A stretch of 64,000 bases of DNA from Lepas anatifera (taxonomy: Eukaryota; Arthropoda; Thecostraca; Lepadidae). The translations under genes and the position numbers were made by a program. Location: positions 930,001-994,000 of the forward strand of contig JAOTON010001271.1 of the NCBI GenBank assembly GCA_034440635.1, written 5' to 3'. Every line of letters starts with the position of its first letter. Within the stretch, counting starts at the first letter, position 1. Shown here piece after piece: positions 1-9,059 of this stretch. A model generated the notes under the pieces. The model ran no database searches. It was not told the origin of the DNA and saw nothing but the letters and a program-made list of their open reading frames with translations.

Positions 1-402
1 TAACCATCCAGGGCATAGGCAGAATCCAGGGGGTGGGGTACGTGTCCCTCCGATTGACGCTCGGCGCCCCTAAAATGGTCACAGCGCTGCCCTGAAATGT
101 CGGTTCTCACCCCTCCCCTCCCCAGGATGTGAAAATCGGCGCCCACCGATATGATTTGGCGCCCACCTCATAGTTTTTTGGTCAAAAGTGGCACCCTCCT
201 GGTCTGGATGGTGCCAACCCGGAAAGGTGCCCCGATCGGCTATCCGGGATCCGCCCATGATTCAGGGGCACAGATGGTCGATAGGAGGGGCACCTGCCCA
301 TTTAATTGACCCCCGATCTGTATGGTGACGGGAAAAATGTCTGCCTGACTGCCGCAAAAAATTGGTAACGATCAAATAATTTCAATCAAATATTTAACTT
401 TT
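1..402. other. Unassigned intergenic sequence
   Basis: No open frame or element end that I recognise. The stretch is moderately GC-rich and repeats the phrase 'ggcgccc' several times, which suggests an old dispersed repeat, but no second copy was found in this window. Confidence 0.4.
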
Positions 403-553
403 TGTTCCTAAACACACGTAAAATAACGATCGTAGCTCATATACCGTGAGAAAAGAAACATTAGAGAACAAACTTTTCCCGAGCACGTTCCCGAACGCGA
501 CCTCTCTCTCTCGGGCCTTGAACGCGGCCATGCTGCTCCCAGAATACTGTCCG

Positions 554-680
554 ATGATTGGTTCTTGGCTATGACGTAGGCAGTGACGTCAAGCGGGCAA
601 GTCCTGCATAAATCACCGACCTCAAAATTCGCTCCTGCATATGGAAGCCTCTGAAAAATCTCTCCAGACAAATCTGGAGA
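554..680 (-). promoter_or_regulatory. Possible promoter-type motif cluster (CCAAT, CRE-like)
   Basis: Read on the minus strand, a CCAAT box (complement of 557-561) lies next to two CRE/ATF-like sites, TGACGTCA at 584-591 and TGACGTA at 572-578. An 8-bp perfect hairpin, TCTCCAGA/TCTGGAGA, sits at 661-680. CCAAT plus CRE is a usual combination in animal proximal promoters, but there is no recognisable gene on either side. The function is inference and the match could be chance. Confidence 0.2.
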
Positions 681-702
681 CCGAAAAGACGGGATCTAGA
701 GG

Positions 703-968
703 CTTGGGTGTCTTTTGAAAAAACCGACCCTGGAGGTCGGTTTTTTCAAAAAGACGCCCAAGATCCTGGGATATTTCCAAAATATATATCCATTAATTTA
801 GATTTATCTATTGAATTTAATGCCAGGAAAAGCTCAGAATCAAGATATTTAGGGTCATTGCTTTCAATTTTGGGCAAGCATATTTCTGAAACTTCTAGAG
901 TTTCACTGAAATGAACGCTGTTTTTTTGGCTTAGGAAATGTTAAAAAAACTACCAAAAGACACCCAAG
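703..968. repeat. Small foldback element with 14-bp inverted ends
   Basis: The left end CTTGGGTGTCTTTT (703-716) is matched exactly in reverse complement at 955-968. Inside, 703-729 and 735-762 form a near-perfect hairpin of 27/28 bp with a 5-base loop, one mismatch and one extra T. The arrangement suggests a foldback or MITE-like element whose left end was duplicated in inverted orientation. No clear target duplication is visible, so the outer boundaries are tentative. Confidence 0.5.
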
Positions 969-1009
969 GTTGATTTCAATTTATTCACGTTGTGAAAACG
1001 GCTAATATG

Positions 1010-1532
1010 GCCATGCTAGGTCAAATTAGGTCAAATCTAGGATTAGACCTGACCTGAGGTCAGGCCAAGTTTAATTATGTCCACATGAATATCATTAGAA
1101 CTCCAAGGATAATGCAAAATTAATACTGTTAAAATAAATACTATATCACCATCCAATACTAAGTTATCAAGTTTAAACCATTTTCCATGTATTTCCAATG
1201 AAGAGGTCATGGCTTGTACCTGACCTTAAATCATTGATTTAAAGAATACCGGAATACATTTTTCAGAACTCGGTTGGCCCATTATGTGATATAAGTTTTA
1301 ATCGGATAAGTTCATCCTGTTATGGCTTATTCTATATTAAAATTTTGTTCTGAGGTGAAGTCACTTGACCTGCACCGGTAACCTCACCTGAGATGACTTA
1401 AACATGAAATTTTGGTTCAAGTTGTAACAATGATCAGAAAAAGCATACCAAGGGCGGCGTCATGTAGTGCCACCGTCTACATTCTATCTCCAAAAAACCC
1501 GGAGGGGAGGCCGGTACTCGCCAATGCGTGTG
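1010..1532 (-). mobile_element. Diverged, truncated family A TTAA element
   Basis: This is the reverse complement of the first part of the 837-bp family A element at 5191-6027. It contains the same ordered blocks: the TGACCT/AGGTCA palindrome, the region around 'accggaat', the AGGTCA cluster, and the GC-rich terminal block. It ends in AATGCGTGTG directly before TTAA at 1533-1536. The other terminus is missing, so it is truncated near 1010. Divergence from the full copies is visibly higher, so it is an older insertion. Confidence 0.7.
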
Positions 1533-1536
1533 TTAA

Positions 1537-1842
1537 CCTTCACCTCGGTGGGGTTGTTTGAACACCCCCTCGGATTTTTCTGCCGGCACGAAAAAACGGC
1601 GGCGCGAAGTGCCACCGAACTTGGCACACCTTATACTTGATCAATTCCACAAATTTCCCCAAAATTTTGAGGCTGGGTCATCTCAGGTCAGGTCACCAGT
1701 GCAGGTCAAATAACCTAACCTCAAAAAATGTTTAAGGTGGCACAATGCGTGAATCTATCGGATTGAAACTTATACCACATAATGGGCCCACCGAGCCGAA
1801 AAACCCGAGGGGTGTGTTCAAACACCTCCACCGGGGTGAGGG
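1537..1842 (+). mobile_element. Short family B element (306-bp internal-deletion derivative)
   Basis: The left terminus begins CCTTCACCTCGGTGGGG right after TTAA (1533-1536). The right terminus, in reverse complement, begins CCCTCACCCCGGTGG and is followed by TTAC, a decayed TTAA. The inverted repeats run for roughly 37 bp with a few mismatches. The interior matches only the first part of longer family B copies such as 52868-53068 (GC-rich block, then the AGGTCA block), so most of the middle is gone. It shares its left TTAA with the adjacent family A copy. Confidence 0.75.
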
Positions 1843-3007
1843 TTACAGATCTGGGTCAGTCATCATCCCCTGACTCATGGTCCCTATAATATTACCTACG
1901 TTATACCAGAGGAATACCTGGGCGAGCCCAAATTTGAAAAAAATCAATAACTAGTGTATTTGAGGGAAAGTGTAATAAAACTGTTCTAGCGTTTCCACAA
2001 GCTTGGTGAAACCCACAAAGCAAGTTCAAAACATTAGAATAAAAATACGGAATATTGAATACAGAATTGAAGGCTACTGCAACGTGAATATTTATGAACT
2101 CATTGGGCTTTATGCCAATATGGGTGCAGTTCATTATGAGCGCCTAAGTACATTTATATCTTATTAGGGTGCCACTGCCCGGGCACCATCAATGATATGA
2201 AAATGTACATACTTATACGGTACAAAATATGGTGCATGAAATTTCGACGTCAAAATTCAATGGTTATATCAAAACAAAACAGTCCCAAGTTATGTTGAAC
2301 CAGGACTGCTGCTAAAGTCCTGGTTCCACTGCTTACTTGGTGCACCACTGCTTGTTCAAGCAGTGGTGGATACAAGGAAGGCAAGGGGACTCAAACCCCT
2401 CAAAATGTCAAAGTGCCTATAGTTAATGCATAGCTGGAGGCTGTTCCGAGGCAATGTCAGGCCCTCTAGCCCCCTCCCCCGAAATTAAGTACTGGATCCG
2501 GTACTGTGTTCAAGATATGTGGAAACACAAGAAAGGAAGCTGAGCGCAGAAAATAGCTCAAAATAAACTTGACCCTGAAATTTGCAGGGGAGTGTGTTCT
2601 AGCTGCGTTTGGGCACCATTTGTTCTTGTCTGGCCGGAAACCACGCAGCTCTCAGATCAGGGGGAGGGGCAACATACCAAGGATGGAAAAACGGGTTATC
2701 GAAAAAGAGAACGTGCACGCTCTTAATTTTCCAGATGTGCAGCTTACGCTCTGCAACTGGAATCCACAGTCCTTGCCTGGAGAGCAATCAGAAGCAGGAT
2801 TTCAGACGGTGACTGCACCAGTTCACTTCCTCAGCCGACAGAACTGCCGAGGTGGTAGACTGTACCGCACAACTCCTCTCCTACCCAGGGATACCGGTCC
2901 CGAACGCCATTCAGCGGCGCGGCGGCAGTCTGAGTATTGGGCTGTACCGCATTACACCTCCCGTTGTGCTGGGTGTCATCGCTGGTGACAGGCACAGCCG
3001 CGCACAA
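1843..3007. other. Unassigned region with two adjacent 10-bp perfect hairpins
   Basis: No gene recognised. Two neighbouring perfect inverted repeats are present: AACCAGGACT (2298-2307) with AGTCCTGGTT (2316-2325), and CCACTGCTTG (2345-2354) with CAAGCAGTGG (2357-2366). Overlapping open frames at 2569-3112 show no known domain. Confidence 0.4.
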
Positions 3008-3011
3008 TTAA

Positions 3012-3203
3012 CCTTTGCCCGGATGACAGGTTTTAGCCAAATTTGTCACCTTCGAGAGACGCAGAAAGGACCCCGGTTATCCCGAAAACCCGACGAAACT
3101 TACAGCACCTGAAGGTACTGTAAGTTTCGTTGCTCTTTGTCTCTTTGTTCTTAAGTGATCTGGGGAAAACCAGGAGGACGGCGAATTTCACCCCACCCCA
3201 GCG
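3012..3203 (-). mobile_element. TTAA-flanked host element split by the RAG1-like transposon (left part)
   Basis: Sequence 3113-3203 matches the reverse complement of a related repeat at 37516-37620, through the blocks 'ctgtaagtttcgttgctct' and 'atctggggaaaaccagg' up to CCCCAGCG. The match then stops exactly where the RAG1-like transposon starts and resumes at 9042-9055, ending in the element's terminus and a decayed TTAA (CTAA). The left boundary is tentatively the TTAA at 3008-3011 followed by CCTTTGCCCGG. An 18-bp hairpin (3093-3110 with 3113-3130, one mismatch) lies in its middle. Confidence 0.6.
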
Positions 3204-3236
3204 CACAGTGGGCCCGCGGACCCTCAAAAGCGCTTA
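3204..3236 (+). repeat. Left terminal inverted repeat (33 bp, RSS-like heptamer)
   Basis: It starts CACAGTGGGCC and ends CTCAAAAGCGCTTA. It agrees with the right repeat at 30 of 33 positions. The first seven bases equal the consensus V(D)J recombination-signal heptamer. After 12 bases an A-rich block, CTCAAAAGC, falls where a 12-spacer nonamer would lie, but it matches the nonamer consensus at only about 5 of 9 positions. Confidence 0.8.
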
Positions 3237-4875
3237 TTATTCGGACTTCGCAAGTTCGAAAATATTGCTGCTTTTTGGGTGTCATCAGTGTGAAATTGAA
3301 CGTAGAACACGATGAAATTCTTATTTTTTTCAAAACGACTACAAAACTCTGTGCAGAAACAGTCTGAAGACGAGAACCGAAAGCGTTTCAGAGCGCACCT
3401 CCCGCCTGAATTTCCTTATCTGTTCACTAGTGTTTTTCAACGCTACAAAGGGTTAGAAATTAGTTTTATGCCTTTTGTTTCAAGGAACGGAGTATTCAAA
3501 ATATGTTGATACATGTTTTAACTTCATTTCGTGTATTGGTCAGGTATGGGGAGCAAATTTATCAAGTCATGTTGCTAACGGAGATAAATTTGATCAGAAT
3601 ATATTTGAAATAGGGTTTTAAAAATATATCACCTTGTGCCGCAGTGAAACTTGGCCCACAAAGCAGCTGAATGTGTGTACTTTCATGCCTTATAAGTACT
3701 TTTTGCCCGATTTTGCCCGAATTCGTATTATGAGCATATTTGTTGTTCAATGCAATGCGTGGGTGCGGTAATAGTATTACACTGCTACACGGCCAATGGT
3801 AGAAATTGTTCACTTTTAGGCAAGTGTCGGCAAGTTTACCCTTTAGGATTCGTCTCGTGTCCCGGTTAACAAAATTCTGAGGTACTTCGTAGACCTGCAA
3901 GTAAAGAAATCGTTTCCAGGTTACATTGGGTCAAGTGCTTTACACAGAAAATATGGGTATTCTCTACACGCCGCTCGGGGCTAGAGATCGGGCAGATTGG
4001 TCTGGGTTTGCCACTCGCTTTACACTAAATGCATCAGATGACTATGTCGCTTCACACGAGAACTGAACACGAGAGCTCAAATTTGAGATGAGACGAAACC
4101 TAAGACGGCCGTTTCCTTGAATCAGAAGTGGTCTGGTACAGAGGAACAATAGGCCGCTGACTCAGTTGGAGAAGTGCCTTTGCTCTAGTGAACTGTGGTT
4201 TTGTAGTGGGCAAAATGATCTCATGAAGGGATGTGTTTAACTTTGTGCATGTCAATATTGGTGTTAACGGAGTGGCAGTGGATGATGTAGTGTCATATGT
4301 TACGGGCACATTACAGGGCGGATTCAGTGAGCATAAGAGGGACACGTAGGGTCGGAAAACACATTTTTATTGCAAGGCTGAAGCGGAAATGGCAAGAAAG
4401 TCACAGAACCCTAGACTGCTTCTTGGAGAAAGAGGAAAAGTGGCTGAACGAATGTTTCAAAGCAGCAGATTCTCCGAGGGTATTGGAGTCGGTTGACCTT
4501 GACCAGCCATCTACAAGCCGGGGTCCTGGTCGGCCTGTAGGTTTATATGGAACACTTTCTGAAAGCTCCAAACGTCGCCAAACCTCCGCTTTGAAGGCTG
4601 CTTACTCCTCTGCGGAGCTTTTGGATGCCGCACGCTCCAAAGCGCGAGTAGAAGGTAAGCGTGACCTTTATGGTGTTCTCAGAGACGTGACCGTGACTCC
4701 CAAAAGACCTACTAAAGTAAGAAAAATGCTAAGAAAGCCAGCAAATATCCCAATATGAGGCACAGACGAAGAAGCACTTGCTGTGTTCATTGAAGGGCAG
4801 CATACGAAGCAAACCTGGCAGTTTAGCAGAGTCGGCCATGGGTCAGAATGCCGACATATATCCTTCATACAACGA

Positions 4876-5065
4876 TATAATAATAATAATTTTTGGGGCT
4901 TATCGACGCACCAACTGCCAGGGTCATATGGCGTCGCCAACTCTTTCCCTGTTGGAAGGGTTTCTCGGGAGCCAGCTTGCTCCTTGTTCAGGAAAGCCGC
5001 CGGGCCTTGAACCCGGGTCGGCTGCGTGGAAGCCAGCTACGCTGACCACTCCACTACCGCGCCCC
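4876..5065 (-). mobile_element. tRNA-derived SINE
   Basis: Read on the minus strand it starts with a tRNA-like head: A box TAGTGGAGTGG and B box GGTTCAAGGCC, spaced as in tRNA. An unrelated body follows, then a short ATT-repeat tail (complement of 4876-4895). It is flanked by a 14-bp duplication CCTTCATACAACGA (4862-4875 and 5066-5079), as expected for target-primed reverse transcription. It sits inside the RAG1-like transposase frame; element plus one target copy is 204 bp, so the frame survives. No second copy was noticed in this window. Confidence 0.85.
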
Positions 5066-5190
5066 CCTTCATACAACGACATCCGGAAGGCAAAGGAAAA
5101 GTGTTATCCGGAGGATATCACTGTAGATAACTACAAAGCCGAAATTTCCATGCAATCAATGCTAAATCACACAGCAGAGCGGATTATTAA

Positions 5191-6027
5191 CACGCGCATT
5201 GACGGGGGCGGGTACCCGCCCCCTCGGGTTTTTCGGAGACAGCAGAAAAACGGCGGCGCGTAACGCCGCCGTACTTGGTGTAACTTTTCCCTCATCATTT
5301 TTACAACTTCTGTGAAAATTTTAAGGTTAGGTCATCTCAGGTCAGGTCACCATTACAGGTCAAGTGACCCGACCTCAAAAAAGTTTAAGATAGCATAAGT
5401 CGGAGCAGGGTGAACTTATCCGATTGAAACTCATATCACATAATGGCCCCACCGAGTTCTCTAAAATATGTTCCGGTATTTTTGATATCGATGACCTAAG
5501 GTCAGGTATGAGGCATGACCTCTCCATTGGAAATACATGGGAAAAATGGTTTTTACGGAATAACTCAGTAACGGATGGTGATAGAGCATTTATTTTAGCT
5601 GCATTAGACTCGCCTGGGCTTTGCGGTTCTAATTATATGTATTTTATATAATTTGACCCTGACCTGACCTCAGGTCAGGTCAAATCCTTGATTTGACCTA
5701 GCAAGGTCAACTTATATATCATTCGATTCGGCTTGCTAAGAGGATTCATATAGTTCAAGTCGTTTTGCTCTATCTTTACTTGTTCAGATTTAATGGCCGA
5801 AAAACTGAATTTACATGTTATCCCTATGACGGGCATGTTTTGACCTCTCGTGACCTTAAATGTGACCTGAGAAAAAAATGGTTCAAATGTTTTCGATGGA
5901 GAAGTGGATGGGCAGCCCAACGCCGTTTACCGTTTTTCGCTATCTACCGTGGTTCTCGAGATCTTAGGGGGGCGGGTACCCGCCCCCGTCAATGCGAAGG
6001 TGGCTCAGACCCCCGTCAATGCGCGTG
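5191..6027 (+). mobile_element. Family A TTAA element, copy 1 (837 bp)
   Basis: The termini are CACGCGCATTGACGGGGG and its reverse complement, flanked by TTAA at 5187-5190 and 6028-6031. The left end carries two palindromes, CGGGTACCCG and GGCGGCGC-GTA-GCGCCGCC. The right end carries the first palindrome plus a duplicated terminal module (GTCAATGCG twice). The interior is full of AGGTCA/TGACCT hexamers and has no credible coding frame. It lies inside the RAG1-like transposase gene. Taking it out with one TTAA joins codons on both sides in one frame, which confirms the 4-bp target. Confidence 0.92.
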
Positions 6028-6699
6028 TTAAACACCGGAGTGAGGTAGTTGATCAAATTACCGAGGGCAGCAATACGCCTCTAAATACATTTCTAAAATG
6101 CAAATGGGGATTCGATGGCACGAGTGGCCAGAGCACGTACAAGCAAAGTTTGGGAGAAGGCACTTCAGACGCACAGCTGTTGTCGACAACAATTGTTCCG
6201 CTGCAAATGACGGCGGAAAACAGCATTATTTGGCAAAACACCGTGCCATCCTCCGTGCGGTTCTGTCGCCCCCTGAAATTTGAGTATGTTAAAGAAAGCT
6301 CCGAAAAAGTAGGAGCGAAGCTGCTTACTGGCAGGATCAGCTGAACTCTGTGCATAATCATCGAGTTACAACCAGAAGTGGTTCCGTGATAAACGTTTCC
6401 TTCAAAGTGCAGTTGCCAATGGTTGACAACAAAGTAGTCAATGCATTGACAGAGACATCTTCTGTCCAGGTGTGTCAGCGCTGTGGCGTGACACCAGAAA
6501 ACGCAAATGATCTGCTCATGGTGAGGAAACGTCCAGTGTCTGAATCGGGGTTAAGCTATGGACTAAGCTCTCTACATGCGTGGATACGATTCTTTGAGTG
6601 CATAGTTAACATCGGGTATAAGATGGCCGTAAGGAAAGGACAGGCGAGGAGCGTAGAGGATAAAACCAAAGTCGAAAAAAGGAGAGATGAAATCAAGTC

Positions 6700-8142
6700 T
6701 AAAACTAGTTCTAAAACTAGCCATCTGCTGCCTGATCGAATTAGTTGTTACCTGTCTAATGTATATGAACGGCGACTATGGTATCACCAGTAAACTGACG
6801 TGGTTGGAGATATTAACATTGAGCTACATTTTTGTCACGTGCGATAATTTTCAGGGATAAATAACAATCGTGGGCCGATGCTGAAATCTTTTGGAGCACC
6901 CGCTCTGAGCAATGTGCAGATGCATAGGAAGTGAAATGGGAACGACATTCCCCTGCCTACAACCCTCTCGCCTCTGAGGAACAACTCGACTGTCTACAAA
7001 ATTTGTTGTCGCTCATAACTTGCCTTCAGCGATGGTTTTTTGCTAGGATCTGTATTGTCCATATGCATGCTCTACACTGATGTTTGATCCAGTCACGTCA
7101 TTATCATGACGTGGCAGTGGCAGTGCGGGACTACCTGTCTGTGATGCTACTGACTATCTGCGTTCAGGTGCGTGGGGGGCAACTGTCTGGGCCTGTTCGT
7201 GGTGGCGCTAGTTTCGACCTTTGGCGGCGCCACCCGCGACTGCGAATGGCTGTTGGAGTATAGGTGGCGCTGGTTGTTAATGTGTTAACCTGGAGTCAGC
7301 TGACAGGCCGCAGGGATTTCCTGGCCACTTATTTAACCGCGCAAAATCAGTGTACCGTCTGAGACCTAATGTTTGTTACCAACACAAATGTTCATACAAC
7401 ACTCCGACATGATATTACTGTTGTCCATACAAGATGGCACTGTAACGAAAATATCTGTTCTATTCTCTTCCTTCTCTTTTGGCCGTCTGTGCAGTTTCTT
7501 ATTGGGGAAAAAATAGAACTTGTCTCATTCTGTTGTACTGATTGTTCCCAACTCAACTCAGCCATAACCCGTGTGCTTTTGATATTGATATGTTCCAGTA
7601 TGTCTTAAGCCTGATTATCCTTGTTCTTGTTTCTCCTCATTCCTCCGGTCCCGGTACTCGAACAACGTCCGCCGCGCCGCTACCGACCTGCTCCCGCGTC
7701 CCCGCGGGCCGGCCGCGTCGGAATCTTAAATCCGCTGCTTTGCGCGAACGCGTGCCCCGTGGCATCCCGGCGAGCTCGCCTGCGTCCCCCCCACAACCCC
7801 CGCCGCTACGGACCCGTCGCCGCCGCGTTGCTCGCTTCGCCGCCCGAGCTGGTTTTCTCTGGTCTCGCAGCCCGACACGGTATTGCGTCTCTCTCACCGT
7901 CTCACTGTCTCATCGGTACCTCACATCTCTTTACACTTCCTTTACCTTCTTCCCGTCACTTTCCCTTTGTTACTTTACTCGGCCTGTGCTCATGTTTGAT
8001 CTAACGAGTTTCGTGCGGCGCCTGCCGCCGGACTTAAACGCTGATCTCCTGTTGTGCGTTTTAACCATACTTATGTGTGTGTGTGTGTGTGTGCGTGCGC
8101 GCTAAATACATGTCATGGCTACAATAGCGTGCTACGGAAAAA
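6700..8142. mobile_element. Unidentified 1.44-kb insertion with 5-bp AAGTC duplication
   Basis: AAGTC occurs at 6695-6699 and again at 8143-8147. Excluding the intervening 1443 bp and one AAGTC joins the transposase frame exactly (DEIK to SQFK), so this is an insertion and not family variation. The left end is TAAAACTAG, in a 12-bp duplicate; the right end is CTACGGAAAAA. No inverted ends or coding domain were recognised. It contains a very GC- and CpG-rich block (about 7640-7870), a TATA-like TTATTTAAC (7328-7336) and a (TG)n run (8074-8093). A solo LTR is one option, since 5 bp fits, but TG/CA ends are absent; the A-tail hints at a retroposed sequence. Confidence 0.65.
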
Positions 8143-9008
8143 AAGTCCCAGTTCAAGGAAAAACTGAGCTTACACGTAGACGAGCCACGGGCTGGTGAAG
8201 TAGGCAACAGTAATGACGGAAACACTGCCAGAAGGGTATTTGCAGAGCCAGATGTATCTTCAGAAATCACTGGCGTGTCTGCCGAGGTCATCGAAAGTTT
8301 TAGGATCATCCTCCAGACATTATCGTGTGGCTTCGAGGTAAACACAGACATGTTCAAAGACTTTTGCTCTACTACAGCAGAACTATATGTCTCACTTTAT
8401 CCGTGGTACCCGATGCCGCCATCCGTCCACAAGATTCTCCTCCATGGCCATACAGTTTTGAAGAAAATGCTGCTCCCGATAGGGATGATGAGCGAAGAGG
8501 CGCAAGAGTCCCTAAACAAAAATATTCGGTCGTACAGGCTTCACCATACCCGTAAAGACTCAAGACTACATACCATGACAGATCTCTTCCACCATCTTCT
8601 CATCACAAGCGACCCTGTTATCAGCCTTCAGATCTCTCAGAGCCAGCGCCGATCGTACTTGGCGGAGAGGCTGCTTCTTCCGAGGACGTTCACCCTGCTA
8701 GCGTCTCCGCCAGAACCAGGACCTTCCAACTCCCCAACCCATTCAAGCTCAGAGAGCGAGTGATCAAAGGTCAGTCTATCTGAAATATATACTTCACATC
8801 TGTCAGCACATAACACAAGCCTCCACGCAGAATGGATGGAGTTTTAAACACGGCCTCTCCCGTGTGGAGCCTGTTAATATTACGCCAATAGCTGGGCATG
8901 GGCTGCAGATAGAGCAAAAACAGCCTCGAAAACCGCTTGGGGGCATCTGAGAACCCTAGTTATAAAGTATTGTTGATACAGCACCAATAGTTCGACGGTA
9001 ATTAATTT

Positions 9009-9041
9009 TAAGCGCTTTTGAGCGCCCGCCGGCCCACTGTG
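9009..9041 (-). repeat. Right terminal inverted repeat (33 bp)
   Basis: Read on the minus strand it starts CACAGTGGGCC and ends CTCAAAAGCGCTTA, pairing with 3204-3236 with three mismatches. It is immediately followed by CAACA (9042-9046), the diverged target duplication. Confidence 0.8.
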
Positions 9042-9059
9042 CAACAGGGCGCTTGCTAA

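Larger units (their letters stand above)
4297..8763 (+). pseudogene. RAG1/Transib-superfamily transposase relic
   Basis: About 650 codons once three insertions are set aside. The segments are 4297-4861 (in-frame TGA at 4756, then a shift from frame 1 to 2 near 4830), 5066-5190, 6032-6315, 6317-6699 (after a frameshift) and 8148-8763. Visible family marks are the first catalytic Asp in GFDGTSGQ (6114-6116), the second in MVDNKVV (6425-6427), a CQRC zinc pair (6473, 6482), HKILLH (8428-8445) and the catalytic Glu in MSEEAQES (8494-8499). RAG1 has the same order: D600, D708, C727/C730, H937/H942 and E962, with the same HxxxxH spacing and a similar D-to-CxxC distance. An N-terminal low-complexity part precedes PSYNDIRKAKEKCYP, a motif I recall from related invertebrate proteins. 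The enzyme would cut at the CACAGTG ends. It is broken but recently readable. Transib versus RAG1-like cannot be settled here. Confidence 0.82.
3204..9041 (+). mobile_element. RAG1/Transib-like DNA transposon, near complete, with CACAGTG termini
   Basis: A 5838-bp element bounded by 33-bp inverted repeats, both starting CACAGTGGGCC. It is flanked by a 5-bp target duplication (CAGCG at 3199-3203, CAACA at 9042-9046, two transitions apart). It carries one plus-strand gene, a RAG1/Transib-family transposase relic (4297-8763), with about 1.1 kb of 5' sequence and about 0.25 kb of 3' sequence. A 5-bp duplication and CAC-type ends are known features of Transib and RAG transposons. No RAG2-like second gene was seen, which fits Transib or a RAG1-only element. 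Three younger insertions lie inside; without them the element would be about 3.35 kb. The coding region is broken, so this copy cannot be active itself. Confidence 0.82.

Noticed and set aside
3562..3900. Minus-strand frame as a RAG2-like partner gene
   Set aside because: No kelch or PHD motif visible; 112 codons only, likely chance.
4778..5263. Open frame of 161 codons running through the SINE
   Set aside because: The middle part is antisense SINE sequence and the end is transposon terminus; only the flanks are transposase.
5904..6344. Apparent 146-codon gene starting inside the family A element
   Set aside because: The first about 40 codons are element sequence read by chance in frame; the rest is the transposase after the insertion.
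7640..7900. GC-rich overlapping open frames on both strands
   Set aside because: No domain recognised; explained by CpG-rich composition inside an insertion.
6690..8143. Intron in the transposase gene
   Set aside because: No GT-AG borders; instead a direct duplication AAGTC flanks the segment, which fits an insertion.
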